Below, in pieces: positions 1-9,260 of a stretch of 44,184 nt of DNA (its first letter is position 1; each line of letters begins with the position of its first letter). The notes under the pieces are model-generated. The model searched no databases. It saw only the letters and a list, made by a program, of their open reading frames with translations, and was not told the DNA's origin. Source of the DNA: Sphingomonas sp. SRS2 (GTDB lineage: Bacteria; Pseudomonadota; Alphaproteobacteria; Sphingomonadales; Sphingomonadaceae); assembly GCF_000971055.1 (NCBI RefSeq), contig NZ_LARW01000052.1, forward strand, positions 1 through 44,184, in the 5' to 3' direction. A program made the position numbers and the translations under genes.

Positions 1-47
1 CAAGTTACCTTGCCCACCTTCCCCCACCCCGCTAATCCGAGGCGATC

Positions 48-710
48 ATGAACAGCCCCGTCCTCATCGCCCCGTCCATCCTCTCCGCCGACTTCGCCCG
101 ACTGGGCGAGGAGGTCCGCGCCATCGACGCGGCGGGGGCCGACTGGATTCACGTCGACGTGATGGACGGACATTTCGTGCCCAACATCACGATCGGTCCG
201 ATGGTGGTGAAAGCGCTGCGCCCGCACACCACCCGGCCGTTCGACGTTCATCTGATGATTTCCCCGGTCGATAGCTTCCTGGAAGATTTCGCCAATGCCG
301 GGGCCGACATCATCACCGTCCATCAGGAGGCGGGCCCGCATCTCCACCGCACCATCCAGCGGATCAAGGCGCTCGGCAAGAAAGCGGGCGTCTCGCTCAA
401 CCCCGCCACCCCGGCCAAGACGCTCGACTATATCATCGAGGAAATCGACCTTGTGCTGGTGATGAGCGTCAACCCCGGCTTCGGCGGGCAGAGCTTCATC
501 GAAAGCCAGCTGCGCAAGATCGAGGCGATCCGCAAGATGATCGACAAGACGGGCAAGCATATCGACCTGGAGGTCGACGGCGGCGTCGACGCGAAGACCG
601 CGCCGCGCGTGATCGCCGCCGGCGCGAATGTGCTCGTCGCGGGCACCGCCACTTTCAAGGGCGGCCCGGCCGCCTATGCAAGCAATATCGCCGGCCTGAA
701 GCAGGCGTGA
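48..710 (+). CDS. rpe: ribulose-phosphate 3-epimerase
   Basis: Interconverts D-ribulose 5-phosphate and D-xylulose 5-phosphate in the cytosolic pentose phosphate pathway. The 220-aa length is normal for this TIM-barrel family. Visible family segments are [10 protein letters not shown] at the N-terminus, HVDVMD (residues 35-40, with the catalytic/metal Asp37), VHLM (67-70), the phosphate-loop region [10 protein letters not shown] (139-148) and DGGV (177-180, second catalytic Asp177). The ATG start fits the family N-terminus. The heparinase-like gene follows after 10 nt on the same strand, so the two are probably co-transcribed. Nothing looks unusual. Confidence 0.97.
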   Translation: MNSPVLIAPSILSADFARLGEEVRAIDAAGADWIHVDVMDGHFVPNITIGPMVVKALRPHTTRPFDVHLMISPVDSFLEDFANAGADIITVHQEAGPHLHRTIQRIKALGKKAGVSLNPATPAKTLDYIIEEIDLVLVMSVNPGFGGQSFIESQLRKIEAIRKMIDKTGKHIDLEVDGGVDAKTAPRVIAAGANVLVAGTATFKGGPAAYASNIAGLKQA

Positions 711-720
711 GCGGCTCGGA

Positions 721-2448
721 ATGAGCGACGCGGGCGGTTCCGGCTTCGACGATACGGTCGAGCCCGGCCGGCGCCTCATCCGCGTCGAGCATGACAAGAG
801 CCGCTCGCTCGCCGAACGCCTGTCCGGCCGCCTGCACGAACTCGCCTGGCGCACGCCAGTCCATGGACTACGCCTGCGGGGCCGCTATCCGCTCAAGCTG
901 TACGACGTGCCGCCCGATCCGATCGAAGGGATGGTTCGCCTCGGCGGCGCGATGCTCGACGGTGAGATATTGTGGCTGGGCGAGAGCGTCGCGATCGAAA
1001 GTTACGACTTTCGCCCGCGCGATATCTCGGCCGCCTTCTCCGATCATCTCCAGAGCTTCGCCTGGCTGCGCGACCTGAGCGCGGCGGGCCCGCGCCAGCG
1101 GGTCGCGCCGATCGCCGAAATCCTCACCCGCCGCTGGATCGATGCGTTCGGCAAGCAGGTCCACGAAACGGCGTGGCGGCCCGACCTGTGGGGCCGGCGG
1201 ATATTGTTCTGGGGCTGCCACGCGCCGCTGATCATGACCGCCGACGATCTGCGCGGACCGGTGCTCAACGCCCTCAGCCGGGGCGCCAGGCATCTCGATC
1301 GCAGCGCCGACAAGGCTGCGCCGGGGCTCGCCCGCGTCGCCGCCTGGGCCGGGGTGGTCGGGGCCGGGCTGCTGATACCGGGCGGCGAACTGCGCCAGCT
1401 TCATGGCGAGAAGGGGCTGGCCCGCGCGCTCGACGCCGCCCTGCACGGCGACGGCGGAATCGTCAGCCGCTCGCCGATCGAACAGATGGACCTCGTCGCT
1501 CTGCTCGCGATGCTGCGCAGATATTATGATATGCGCGGTCAACGGCCCGCCGCCGCCCTCGCCGACGCGCTGACGAGAGCGGTGCCGCCGCTGCTCGGGC
1601 TGACGCTCGGTGATGGCGGGCTGTCGAGCTGGCAGGGATCAGCGCCGATCGACGGCGGGCGGGTCGACGCCGTCGTCACCGCCTCGGGCATCCGCACCCG
1701 GCCGCTGCGGCAGTCGCGCGAATGGGGTTATCAGCGGCTTCAGATGGGGCATAGCCGCATCGTCGTGGATGCCGCCCCGCCACCTATCTCGCGCTTCGCG
1801 AGCCAGGCCTGCGCCTCCACGCTTGCGATCGAGATGTCTGACGGTCCCTATCGGCTGATCGTCAACTGTGGCGGCGGGCGCGGCGCGAACAATGCGCTCC
1901 ATCCCGAACTTGCCAATGCGCTGCGCAGCACCGCCGCGCACTCGACACTGATCCTCGACGACAGCAATTCGACCGCGATCCATCCCGACGGTTCGCTCGG
2001 CAAGGGCGTGACCGAAGTCGAGATCGATCGGCAGGAGGATTTTCAGGGCAGCAGCATCGAGATGCGCCATGACGGCTATGTCCGCCGCTATGGCTTGTCC
2101 CATCGCCGCAAGATCGCGATGGCGCCGGGCGGCGGCGAGGTGCGCGGGCAGGACGTGCTCATCCCCGAAGGGCGTCGCGCGCGCGGCAAGATAGTCGACT
2201 ATGCAATCCGCTTCCACCTCGCACCCGGCGTCGAGGTATCGGCGACGGCCGACGGCGCGGGTGCGCTGCTCCGCATCGCCGAGGGCGCGCTGTGGCGTTT
2301 CCGCGCGATCGGCGGCGAGGTGGGCGTCGAGGACAGCCTGTGGATCGACTCGCGCGGCCGCCCGCAGACGACGCGCCAGCTGGTGATCACCGGCCCCGCC
2401 CCGCCCGAGGGGATCGAGGTGACATGGATCCTGGCGCGGTCGGCCTGA
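721..2448 (+). CDS. heparinase II/III family protein
   Basis: A 575-aa protein of the heparinase II/III type: an N-terminal alpha-helical region (about residues 30-300) followed by a beta-rich C-terminal heparinase II/III-like domain (about 330-570, including GRGANNALHPELANALRSTA and the SHRRKIAM region). Family members are polysaccharide lyases, but proteins of this subgroup lie in housekeeping contexts beside rpe in sphingomonads, and their substrate is not known to me. I see no clear signal peptide, so a cytoplasmic location is possible. ATG start, 10 nt after rpe, same operon. A short stem (cccgtc/gacggg) follows the stop without a T-run. Confidence 0.85.
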   Translation: MSDAGGSGFDDTVEPGRRLIRVEHDKSRSLAERLSGRLHELAWRTPVHGLRLRGRYPLKLYDVPPDPIEGMVRLGGAMLDGEILWLGESVAIESYDFRPRDISAAFSDHLQSFAWLRDLSAAGPRQRVAPIAEILTRRWIDAFGKQVHETAWRPDLWGRRILFWGCHAPLIMTADDLRGPVLNALSRGARHLDRSADKAAPGLARVAAWAGVVGAGLLIPGGELRQLHGEKGLARALDAALHGDGGIVSRSPIEQMDLVALLAMLRRYYDMRGQRPAAALADALTRAVPPLLGLTLGDGGLSSWQGSAPIDGGRVDAVVTASGIRTRPLRQSREWGYQRLQMGHSRIVVDAAPPPISRFASQACASTLAIEMSDGPYRLIVNCGGGRGANNALHPELANALRSTAAHSTLILDDSNSTAIHPDGSLGKGVTEVEIDRQEDFQGSSIEMRHDGYVRRYGLSHRRKIAMAPGGGEVRGQDVLIPEGRRARGKIVDYAIRFHLAPGVEVSATADGAGALLRIAEGALWRFRAIGGEVGVEDSLWIDSRGRPQTTRQLVITGPAPPEGIEVTWILARSA

Positions 2449-2544
2449 CGAGGGCCGCCCTTCCCCCGTCGTCATGACGGGTTCGGGCTGTATCCTTGCG
2501 GGCGAATAAGAATCCGCGCACCATTGGGCAATGGAGATGATGCG

Positions 2545-3069
2545 ATGAATCAATCGGTAATCCTGACCGTGGTCGGCAGCGACCGGCCCGGGCTCACCCG
2601 GGCGATTGCCGATGCGGTGTTCGCGGCGGGTGGCAACTGGCTGGAAAGCCATCTGTCGCGGCTCGGCGGAAAATATGTCGGGTCGGTGCTGGTCGAGCTG
2701 CCTGCCGACCGGCTCGGTGAGTTGGAGGCTGCGGCGCGGGCGATCGATGCGGTCGGCCTCAATGTCGCGATCGTGCCATCGGCCGCGGCCGATGAGCGCC
2801 GGGGCCAGCCCTTCGGAATCGAGATCGTCGGACAGGACCGGCCGGGCATCGTCCGCGAAGTGACGACCGTACTCGCCGGGCTCGACGTCAACATCGAGGA
2901 TTTCACCACCGCGATCGAAGACAGCGCCTGGTCCGGCGCCCCACTGTTCCGCGCCAACGCGAAACTGCTCGTCCCCGCCGGGGTTTCGACCGATCAGGTG
3001 CGCGAGGCGCTCGAGCGTATCTCGGGCGAAATCATGGTCGATTTCACCGTGCGCCCCGAGACCGCCTGA
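2545..3069 (+). CDS. ACT-domain protein, GcvR-like regulator
   Basis: A 174-aa protein made of two ACT domains (about residues 3-80 and 88-170). The first begins with SVILTVVGSDRPGLTRAIAD and the second with GIEIVGQDRPGIVREV, the glycine/amino-acid-binding ACT pattern of GcvR, the accessory repressor of glycine cleavage. The ligand is inferred only from the family. An in-frame TTG lies at 2524, but the ATG at 2545 is preferred because GGAGA stands just upstream and the ACT strand begins at once. The next gene starts 6 nt after the stop codon. Confidence 0.85.
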   Translation: MNQSVILTVVGSDRPGLTRAIADAVFAAGGNWLESHLSRLGGKYVGSVLVELPADRLGELEAAARAIDAVGLNVAIVPSAAADERRGQPFGIEIVGQDRPGIVREVTTVLAGLDVNIEDFTTAIEDSAWSGAPLFRANAKLLVPAGVSTDQVREALERISGEIMVDFTVRPETA

Positions 3070-3074
3070 CGGCC

Positions 3075-4978
3075 GTGACGGGGCCCGCCCGCGCCGCGCC
3101 GCCCCGCGAGCGCATCGACGCGCTTCTTCAGCTGGAACGGCAGGGCCGTCATCGCGACCTGCTCGACGAAGGCCGGCGGCTCGATGCCGACCATCCCGGC
3201 TCGGCCTTCCTCCAGAAGCTGCTGGGCATCGCTCACGCACGGCTCGGCGAAGGGGCGGAGGCGGTCGCCTGTTTCCGGCAGGCAGCCGCTCTCCAGCCCG
3301 GCGATGCCGAATCGCATCATAATCTCGGTGCGGCGCTTGCCATGACCGGGCAATATGCAACAGCGGCGACGGCCTATGCGGCGGCGCTCGCGATCCGGCC
3401 CGATCATGAGGCGGGGCATTTCGCGCTCGCGGAGACGCTGCGCAATGCGGGACGGCCGGAGTCTGCGATGTCCTCCTATCGCGCGGTGATCCGCTCAATC
3501 CCGATCATGCCGTGGCGTACAACAATCTCGGCAATCTGCTGCGCGGCATGTATCGCTATGACGAAGCGCTGGATTGCTATCGCCGCGCGCTGGCCATCGC
3601 GCCCGACTATGCCGCGGCGCGGGCGCACAAGCTCGATCTCGAAGCGCATATCTGCGACTGGGAAGGGATCGCCGCCGACAGGGCAGGGATTCCTCGACTC
3701 GGCGTCGAGAGTGCCGCCGTCCCACCGTTCATGATGTTTGCGCTGGATGACCATCCGGCGCGGCACCGCGCCCGTTCGGAGCGGCTGGTGGCGGAGACCT
3801 ATCGGGCCACCCCGATGCCGCCATCACCCCCGCTGCCGCGCCCGCCGCATATGGCCGGACGATTGCGAATCGGTTATTTTTCGGCTGACTTTCACAATCA
3901 TGCCACCCTGTATCTGATGGCGCGGCTGTTCGAACTGCACGATCGCGACCGTTTCGCGGTTCACGCCTATAGCTACGGCCCCGATCAGGACGATGAAATG
4001 CGGCGGCGGCTGCGCGGCGCGGTGGAGGTCTTCCGCGACGTCCGGCATCTGGGAGACCGCGAGGTAGCTGAACTGGCCCGGGGCGATGCGATCGATATCG
4101 CGATCGACCTGAAGGGTTATACGACAGGAACGCGATCAGGCATTTTCGCGTTCCGCCCGGCGCCGGTGCAGATCAACTATCTCGGCTATCCGGGAACGAT
4201 GGGGGCCGACTTCATCGACTATATCATCGCAGATCCCGTCGTGATCCCTGCACGGCTGCGCGGTGCCTATTCGGAAAAGATCATCACCTTGCCGTATAGC
4301 TATATGGCGAGTGACGATCGGCGCGCGATCGCCGATGGACCCGTCACCCGCACCGATATGGCCCTGCCCGAAAACGCCTTCGTCTTCGCCTGCTTCAACA
4401 ACAGCTACAAGATCAGCGCCGACGTGTTCGACATCTGGATGCGGCTGCTCGGCAAGGTCGAGGGCAGCGTGCTGTGGCTGCTGCGCGCCAATCGCTGGGC
4501 CGAAGCCAATCTGGCGAACGAGGCGGCAAGGCGCGGCATCGATCCCGCCCGGCTGATCTTCGCCGACAAACTGCCCCCGGCTGAACATCTCGCCCGCCAG
4601 CGTCTCGCCGATATGTTTCTCGATACGTTCGCGTTCAACGCCCACACCACCGCCAGCGATGCACTGTGGGGCGGCCTGCCGATCGTCACGAAGCTGGGCG
4701 AGAGCTTCTCCGCGCGCGTCGCCGGCAGCCTGTTGAACGCGGTGGGCCTGCCGGACCTGATCACTGACGATGAAGGGGATTATGAGCGGCTCGCCCTCGA
4801 TCTCGCAACCCATCCTGAGAAGCTGGCCGCGATCCGCGCCAGACTTGCGGCGCGACGGCTAACCGCGCCGCTGTTCGATTCAGCGCGTCACACCCGGCAT
4901 GTCGAGCAGGGATATGTCGAAGCCTATCGCCGCCATGCCGAAGGCCTCGCGCCCGATCATATCGAGATCGCGCCCTAG
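3075..4978 (+). pseudogene. TPR / O-GlcNAc-transferase-like gene, frameshifted
   Basis: Two overlapping frames together encode one recognisable protein of about 630 aa. The first frame (3075-3734, GTG start) gives TPR repeats up to SYRAVIR, then turns into nonsense. The second frame resumes the same TPR with LNPDHAVAYNNLGNLLRG and carries the SPINDLY/OGT-type catalytic region to 4978. The switch falls at about 3492-3494, where adding one base would restore a single frame. There is no slippery heptamer, so programmed shifting is unlikely. Either the gene is decaying or the sequence has lost a base. An intact protein would be a TPR glycosyltransferase acting on proteins or glycans; the target is unknown. 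Confidence 0.8.
3512..4978 (+). CDS. OGT/SPINDLY-like glycosyltransferase catalytic fragment
   Basis: The open second half of the frameshifted gene, 488 codons from an internal GTG. It holds the end of the TPR array (about residues 1-40) and the GT41-like C-terminal region: RLRIGYFSADFHNHA (about 113-127), QINYLGYPGTMGADFIDY, FNNSYKI, and TTASDALWGGLPIVT, the typical nucleotide-sugar-binding segment. As drawn it has no ribosome binding site at its start, so independent expression is doubtful. Its stop overlaps the stop of the convergent DsbA-like gene by 4 nt. Confidence 0.7.
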   Translation: MAYNNLGNLLRGMYRYDEALDCYRRALAIAPDYAAARAHKLDLEAHICDWEGIAADRAGIPRLGVESAAVPPFMMFALDDHPARHRARSERLVAETYRATPMPPSPPLPRPPHMAGRLRIGYFSADFHNHATLYLMARLFELHDRDRFAVHAYSYGPDQDDEMRRRLRGAVEVFRDVRHLGDREVAELARGDAIDIAIDLKGYTTGTRSGIFAFRPAPVQINYLGYPGTMGADFIDYIIADPVVIPARLRGAYSEKIITLPYSYMASDDRRAIADGPVTRTDMALPENAFVFACFNNSYKISADVFDIWMRLLGKVEGSVLWLLRANRWAEANLANEAARRGIDPARLIFADKLPPAEHLARQRLADMFLDTFAFNAHTTASDALWGGLPIVTKLGESFSARVAGSLLNAVGLPDLITDDEGDYERLALDLATHPEKLAAIRARLAARRLTAPLFDSARHTRHVEQGYVEAYRRHAEGLAPDHIEIAP

Positions 4979-5637
4979 GCCTCCGCCAGTTCCGCCGCGA
5001 TATTGCGCAACGCCTTTTCGAAGGCGTCGGACGGCTGCCCACCCGATATCAGATAGCGGTCGTTGATCACGATTGCGGGCACCGAATGAATGCCCCGGCT
5101 CTGCCAGAAATGCTCGGCCTGTCGGATTTCCTCGGCATAGATATCGGATGACAGTATCTCGTCCGCCGCCGCACGGTCGAGCCCCGCATCGGCGACCGCC
5201 TCCAGCAGCACCTCATGATCGGACGGATCGCGCTGCTCGCTGAAATAGAGTTCGAACAGGCAGTGCTTGAGCGCCTGCTGGTGTCCACTGCCCTCGACTC
5301 CGGCCCAGTGGAGCAGGCGGTGGGCATCGAAGGTGTTGTAGATTCGGCTGTCGTCGGTGAAGTTGATCGCGAAGCCCACCTCGGCGGCGCGGTCGCGGAT
5401 CATCGCGCGCGCGGCGAGCGACTGTTCGACGGTCGATCCATATTTGCGCGCGACATGCTCGCCGACATTCTCGCCCTCCTTCGCCATCGTTGGATTAAGC
5501 TCGAAGGGTTGGAAGCGGATGTCGGCGCGGACGATGTCGCTCGTCCGTTCGAGCGCGATTTCCAGACCGCGCAGGCCGACGACGCACCACGGGCAGGAGA
5601 CATCCGACACGAAGTCGATCTTGATGGATTTGGGCAT
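4975..5637 (-). CDS. DsbA family oxidoreductase (FrnE-like)
   Basis: A 220-aa thioredoxin-fold protein with SDVSCPWCVVG near the N-terminus, that is, a CPWC redox motif in the DsbA/FrnE arrangement, followed by the long helical insert and a cis-Pro loop near SVPAIVIND. No signal peptide is visible, so it is probably cytosolic, like FrnE/YwbO proteins, with thiol-disulfide or isomerase activity. The frame stays open upstream, but ATG at 5637 is chosen because AGAGGGTG precedes it and the first strand starts there. It lies immediately downstream of dinB on the same strand and converges on the OGT-like gene. Confidence 0.9.
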   Translation of the reverse strand: MPKSIKIDFVSDVSCPWCVVGLRGLEIALERTSDIVRADIRFQPFELNPTMAKEGENVGEHVARKYGSTVEQSLAARAMIRDRAAEVGFAINFTDDSRIYNTFDAHRLLHWAGVEGSGHQQALKHCLFELYFSEQRDPSDHEVLLEAVADAGLDRAAADEILSSDIYAEEIRQAEHFWQSRGIHSVPAIVINDRYLISGGQPSDAFEKALRNIAAELAEA

Positions 5638-5672
5638 GGCGGCACCCTCTCTCTTATGTCCGCCGATTACAC

Positions 5673-6797
<1,125 letters not shown>

Positions 6798-6933
6798 GGA
6801 ACAAAGCAGATACAACAGAGCGCCCGGCCACGCCAGCGCGCGTTTTAACGCATATCAGGCCCCTGGACGGAACCCTGCAATCAGCACGGCGTTTCTCGTG
6901 CAAATCCAATATCCTCGATAGGAGAAGGCGATC

Positions 6934-7392
6934 ATGGCTACTACCGGCACGACGACTCGGAAGCGCTCGACCACCACCGCCAAGCGCACCCCACGCAAGC
7001 GCAGCGCCACCGCTGCCACGACGGCGCGCACGACGCGCGCCCAGGCACTCACCGACGAGGCGAAGACCGCCGTCCGCTCGGCCCGCACCCGCGCGACCCG
7101 CGCGATCAAGAATGTGCCGACCGACCGCACGACCATGTCGATCGCCGCCGGCGTCATCGCCGGTCTCGTCGCGGCGGGTGTGGCAATCTTCATGAACCGC
7201 GACAGGCTGCGCGATGTCGCCTCGTCCAGCGGCGAGCGTATCAAGAAGGCCGCCGACGACCTGTCGACGATGGCGCATGAGCGCATCGATCAGGCGCGTG
7301 ACAACATCACCAAATTCCGAGGTCGCGCCAACAGCTCGGACGCGGCTACGCCGGCGTCGACCCCGGTCGACTCGGTTGCGATCAACGGATAA
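6934..7392 (+). CDS. basic Ala/Thr/Arg-rich membrane-anchored protein
   Basis: A 152-aa protein I cannot assign to a family. Residues 1-65 are histone-H1-like in composition, almost only Thr, Ala, Arg, Lys and Ser (for example TTTRKRSTTTAKRTPRKRS). A single hydrophobic segment follows (about 69-88, SIAAGVIAGLVAAGVAIFM), then a charged amphipathic region (89-128) and a Thr/Ala/Ser tail. A strong AGGAGAAGG site lies upstream of the ATG. This suggests a small inner-membrane protein with a nucleic-acid-like or anionic-polymer-binding arm, perhaps YtxH-like; that role is inference. It is divergent from dinB. Confidence 0.75.
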   Translation: MATTGTTTRKRSTTTAKRTPRKRSATAATTARTTRAQALTDEAKTAVRSARTRATRAIKNVPTDRTTMSIAAGVIAGLVAAGVAIFMNRDRLRDVASSSGERIKKAADDLSTMAHERIDQARDNITKFRGRANSSDAATPASTPVDSVAING

Positions 7393-7441
7393 TCCTGCCG
7401 CATGTCCCCGTGCGGGACGGGGCTAGCGGGAGTGGATGGCG

Positions 7442-7588
7442 ATGCGGCTTCACAGCCGTGTCGCCATCCTTCATTTTAGCGATATGCGATTCGACCCCAC
7501 CAGCGAGAAATGGCGTTATGACCTGCGCCTGTTTCTGCTCGCCTATATCTTTGGCGTGATCGCCTTCAGTGCGGTGATACCGGGCTGA
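7442..7588 (+). CDS. small single-TM protein (48 aa)
   Basis: A short frame reading MRLHSRVAILHFSDMRFDP and continuing with TSEKWRYDLRLFLLAYIFG and VIAFSAVIPG. The last third is one hydrophobic helix. GGGAG lies 9 nt before the ATG at 7442; a second in-frame ATG at 7484 would give 34 aa. The charged start followed by a terminal membrane span looks like a genuine small membrane protein. No function can be assigned. It ends 12 nt before an intergenic palindrome. Confidence 0.5.
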   Translation: MRLHSRVAILHFSDMRFDPTSEKWRYDLRLFLLAYIFGVIAFSAVIPG

Positions 7589-7600
7589 CGAGCCATTTGT

Positions 7601-7622
7601 CATGCCAGCGCAGGCTGGCATC
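7601..7622. repeat. intergenic palindromic repeat (ATGCCAGC type)
   Basis: Perfect 8-bp arms atgccagc (7602-7609) and gctggcat (7614-7621) around gcag. The same core recurs in the composite element at 33945-34034, and a related palindrome lies at 36888-36913. Confidence 0.75.
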
Positions 7623-7683
7623 TCGTGCCGCAAGGAGGACTAGCGCCTTAGAGCCCCGCCTTCGGCAGGACGGAGATGCCGTC

Positions 7684-8949
7684 TCAATCACACGCCTTGT
7701 GCAGCAACCACGCCAGATAGGCAGCGCCAATGCTCGCCACCGCGACCATCAGCAGCGTTTCGGCAACCGACACGCCGACATGGACCAGTCCGGCCAGCAG
7801 CAAGGTCGCGCCGACCATAGCCCCCGAATTGACGATATTGTTCGCCGCCACGGTGCGCGCGGTCTGCGACTTGGCGACGGTCGTGGTCAGGAAGGCATAG
7901 AGCGGCACGACGAACATGCCGCCCGCGATCGCAATCCCCAGCAGGTCGATCAGCACGCGATACGCGCCGGGTAGCGAGAGGAAGCCGCTCAGTTCAACCA
8001 AGGGACCGGATGGCGCGGGCCAGTAATGCGCTGTCCACCACAGGTCGCAGACGAAAGCGCCCATCACCAGCGCGGCTATCGGCGAGCAGCGCGCCGACAC
8101 CGCGCCGCTGAGGATCCGGTTCACGGCCACCGAACCGATCGCGACCCCCACCGAGAAGACTGCGAGGAACAGGGTCGCAACCGACTGATCGGAGCCCAGC
8201 ACATTTTTGACCAGCGGTGGGAATTGCGCGGCGAGGATAGCGCCCTGCGCCCAGAAAAAGCTGATCGCAAGGATCGCGAGGAACAGCCGGCGGACGTGCA
8301 TCGTGTCCGACACCAGCTTTATCGACGAGCGGACGATGTGGAAATCGACACCCGCATCCTGGACCAGCGGCGGCGCCGGGGGCACCTGCCGCCCCGACAG
8401 CCAGCCGATGCAAGCAACGATGAGAACGCCGACCGCGGCATGTTCGGCGGTGACGATGCCGCCGACGATGGTGCCGGCGAGGATCGCGATATACGTGCCC
8501 GCCTCGACCAGGCCGGTGCCGGGCAGCACCTGATCCTCTTGGAGATGCTGCGGCAGGATCGCATATTTGATCGGACCGAAGAAAGTCGAGTGCGCGCCCA
8601 TCGACAGCAGCGCGAGCAGCATCAGTGGGATATTGTGCAGGACCAGCCCCGCGGCGCCGACGATCATGATGGCGATTTCCGCCGTTTTCACGATGCGGAT
8701 GATCCGTGCCTTATCGTGGCAATCGGCAAGCTGCCCAGCCAATGCCGAGAACAGGAAGAACGGCAGGATGAACAGTCCGCCGGCCACCGCCGAGAAGGCC
8801 GCCTCCTGCGCCGGATCGTTATAGATGCGGTAAATCACCAGCATGATCATCGCGGTGCGGAACAGGTTGTCGTTGAAGGCCCCCAGGAACTGGGTGACGA
8901 ACAGCGGCAGGAACCGGCGCTTGGCGAGAAGCCGGAAAGACGGGGTCAT
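7684..8949 (-). CDS. MFS transporter, LplT-like
   Basis: A 421-aa polytopic protein with about 12 hydrophobic segments. The N-terminal FLPLFVTQFLGAFNDNLFR and the STFFGPIKYAILPQHL segment are typical of the MFS branch that includes LplT and the transporter half of Aas fusions, which flip lysophospholipids across the inner membrane. No acyltransferase or acyl-ACP synthetase domain is attached here, and none lies adjacent. The substrate is therefore inferred from the family. ATG at 8949; the gene is divergent from pgsA, a phospholipid synthesis gene, across a 311-nt spacer. Confidence 0.85.
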   Translation of the reverse strand: MTPSFRLLAKRRFLPLFVTQFLGAFNDNLFRTAMIMLVIYRIYNDPAQEAAFSAVAGGLFILPFFLFSALAGQLADCHDKARIIRIVKTAEIAIMIVGAAGLVLHNIPLMLLALLSMGAHSTFFGPIKYAILPQHLQEDQVLPGTGLVEAGTYIAILAGTIVGGIVTAEHAAVGVLIVACIGWLSGRQVPPAPPLVQDAGVDFHIVRSSIKLVSDTMHVRRLFLAILAISFFWAQGAILAAQFPPLVKNVLGSDQSVATLFLAVFSVGVAIGSVAVNRILSGAVSARCSPIAALVMGAFVCDLWWTAHYWPAPSGPLVELSGFLSLPGAYRVLIDLLGIAIAGGMFVVPLYAFLTTTVAKSQTARTVAANNIVNSGAMVGATLLLAGLVHVGVSVAETLLMVAVASIGAAYLAWLLHKACD

Positions 8950-9138
8950 GCGGGGATTTTCGCCTTTTGGACCGTTATCGGCATTAGTTGGGCGTCCCCA
9001 TAGCCGATAGCTGCGACAAGGTCCAAGCCGATAACGCCCCGTAATGTCGCTTCGATGACAGTTCGGACCATCGGCCGTCGGGACGGGACGGGAGCCAAGG
9101 CTTTCCTACCGCGCCGTTCCCGCGCCAGACGTTGATCA

Positions 9139-9159
9139 TTCGGGCTGAATCAGCCCGAA
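9139..9159. repeat. 10-bp palindrome ttcgggctga/tcagcccgaa
   Basis: Perfect 10-bp arms around a single central base (9149). Flanking tcattcg and cgaatga extend the symmetry at a distance. It may be a dispersed palindromic element or a cruciform; it is not followed by a T-run. Confidence 0.8.
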
Positions 9160-9199
9160 ACGTGAATCAAGGTCGAATGATTGATGGGCCCCGATCCAC

Positions 9200-9236
9200 G
9201 TTTCAGGTGGAAGCGCAAACCGCTTCCACCTGAAAC
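9200..9236. repeat. 16-bp perfect inverted repeat upstream of pgsA
   Basis: Arms gtttcaggtggaagcg (9200-9215) and cgcttccacctgaaac (9221-9236) enclose the 5-nt loop caaac. It lies 24 nt before the pgsA ATG, so on the mRNA it would form a very stable hairpin close to the start codon if the transcript begins upstream. Confidence 0.9.
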
Positions 9237-9260
9237 GATCAGGCTCTAAAGCTTGCTCAG

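Larger units (their letters stand above)
8950..9260. other. 311-nt intergenic region between divergent lplT-like gene and pgsA
   Basis: No gene is visible. It holds two strong palindromes (listed separately at 9139-9159 and 9200-9236). It also has cgttatcggc at 8973-8982 matched by its reverse complement gccgataacg at 9027-9036. Promoters for both flanking genes must lie here, but I cannot place convincing -35/-10 boxes. Confidence 0.7.

Noticed and set aside
1639-3498. A 619-codon minus-strand frame opposite the heparinase and ACT genes
   Set aside because: Shadow frame spanning two real genes, no domain visible.
3485-3512. Programmed -1 frameshift in the TPR-OGT-like gene
   Set aside because: No X XXY YYZ slippery heptamer and no obvious stem directly after the switch; a lost base is simpler.
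8973-9036. Matching reverse-complement words ttggacc/ggtccaa and gttatcggc/gccgataac upstream of the lplT-like gene
   Set aside because: The two pairs interlock rather than nest, so they do not form one hairpin; chance or weak regulator sites cannot be told apart.
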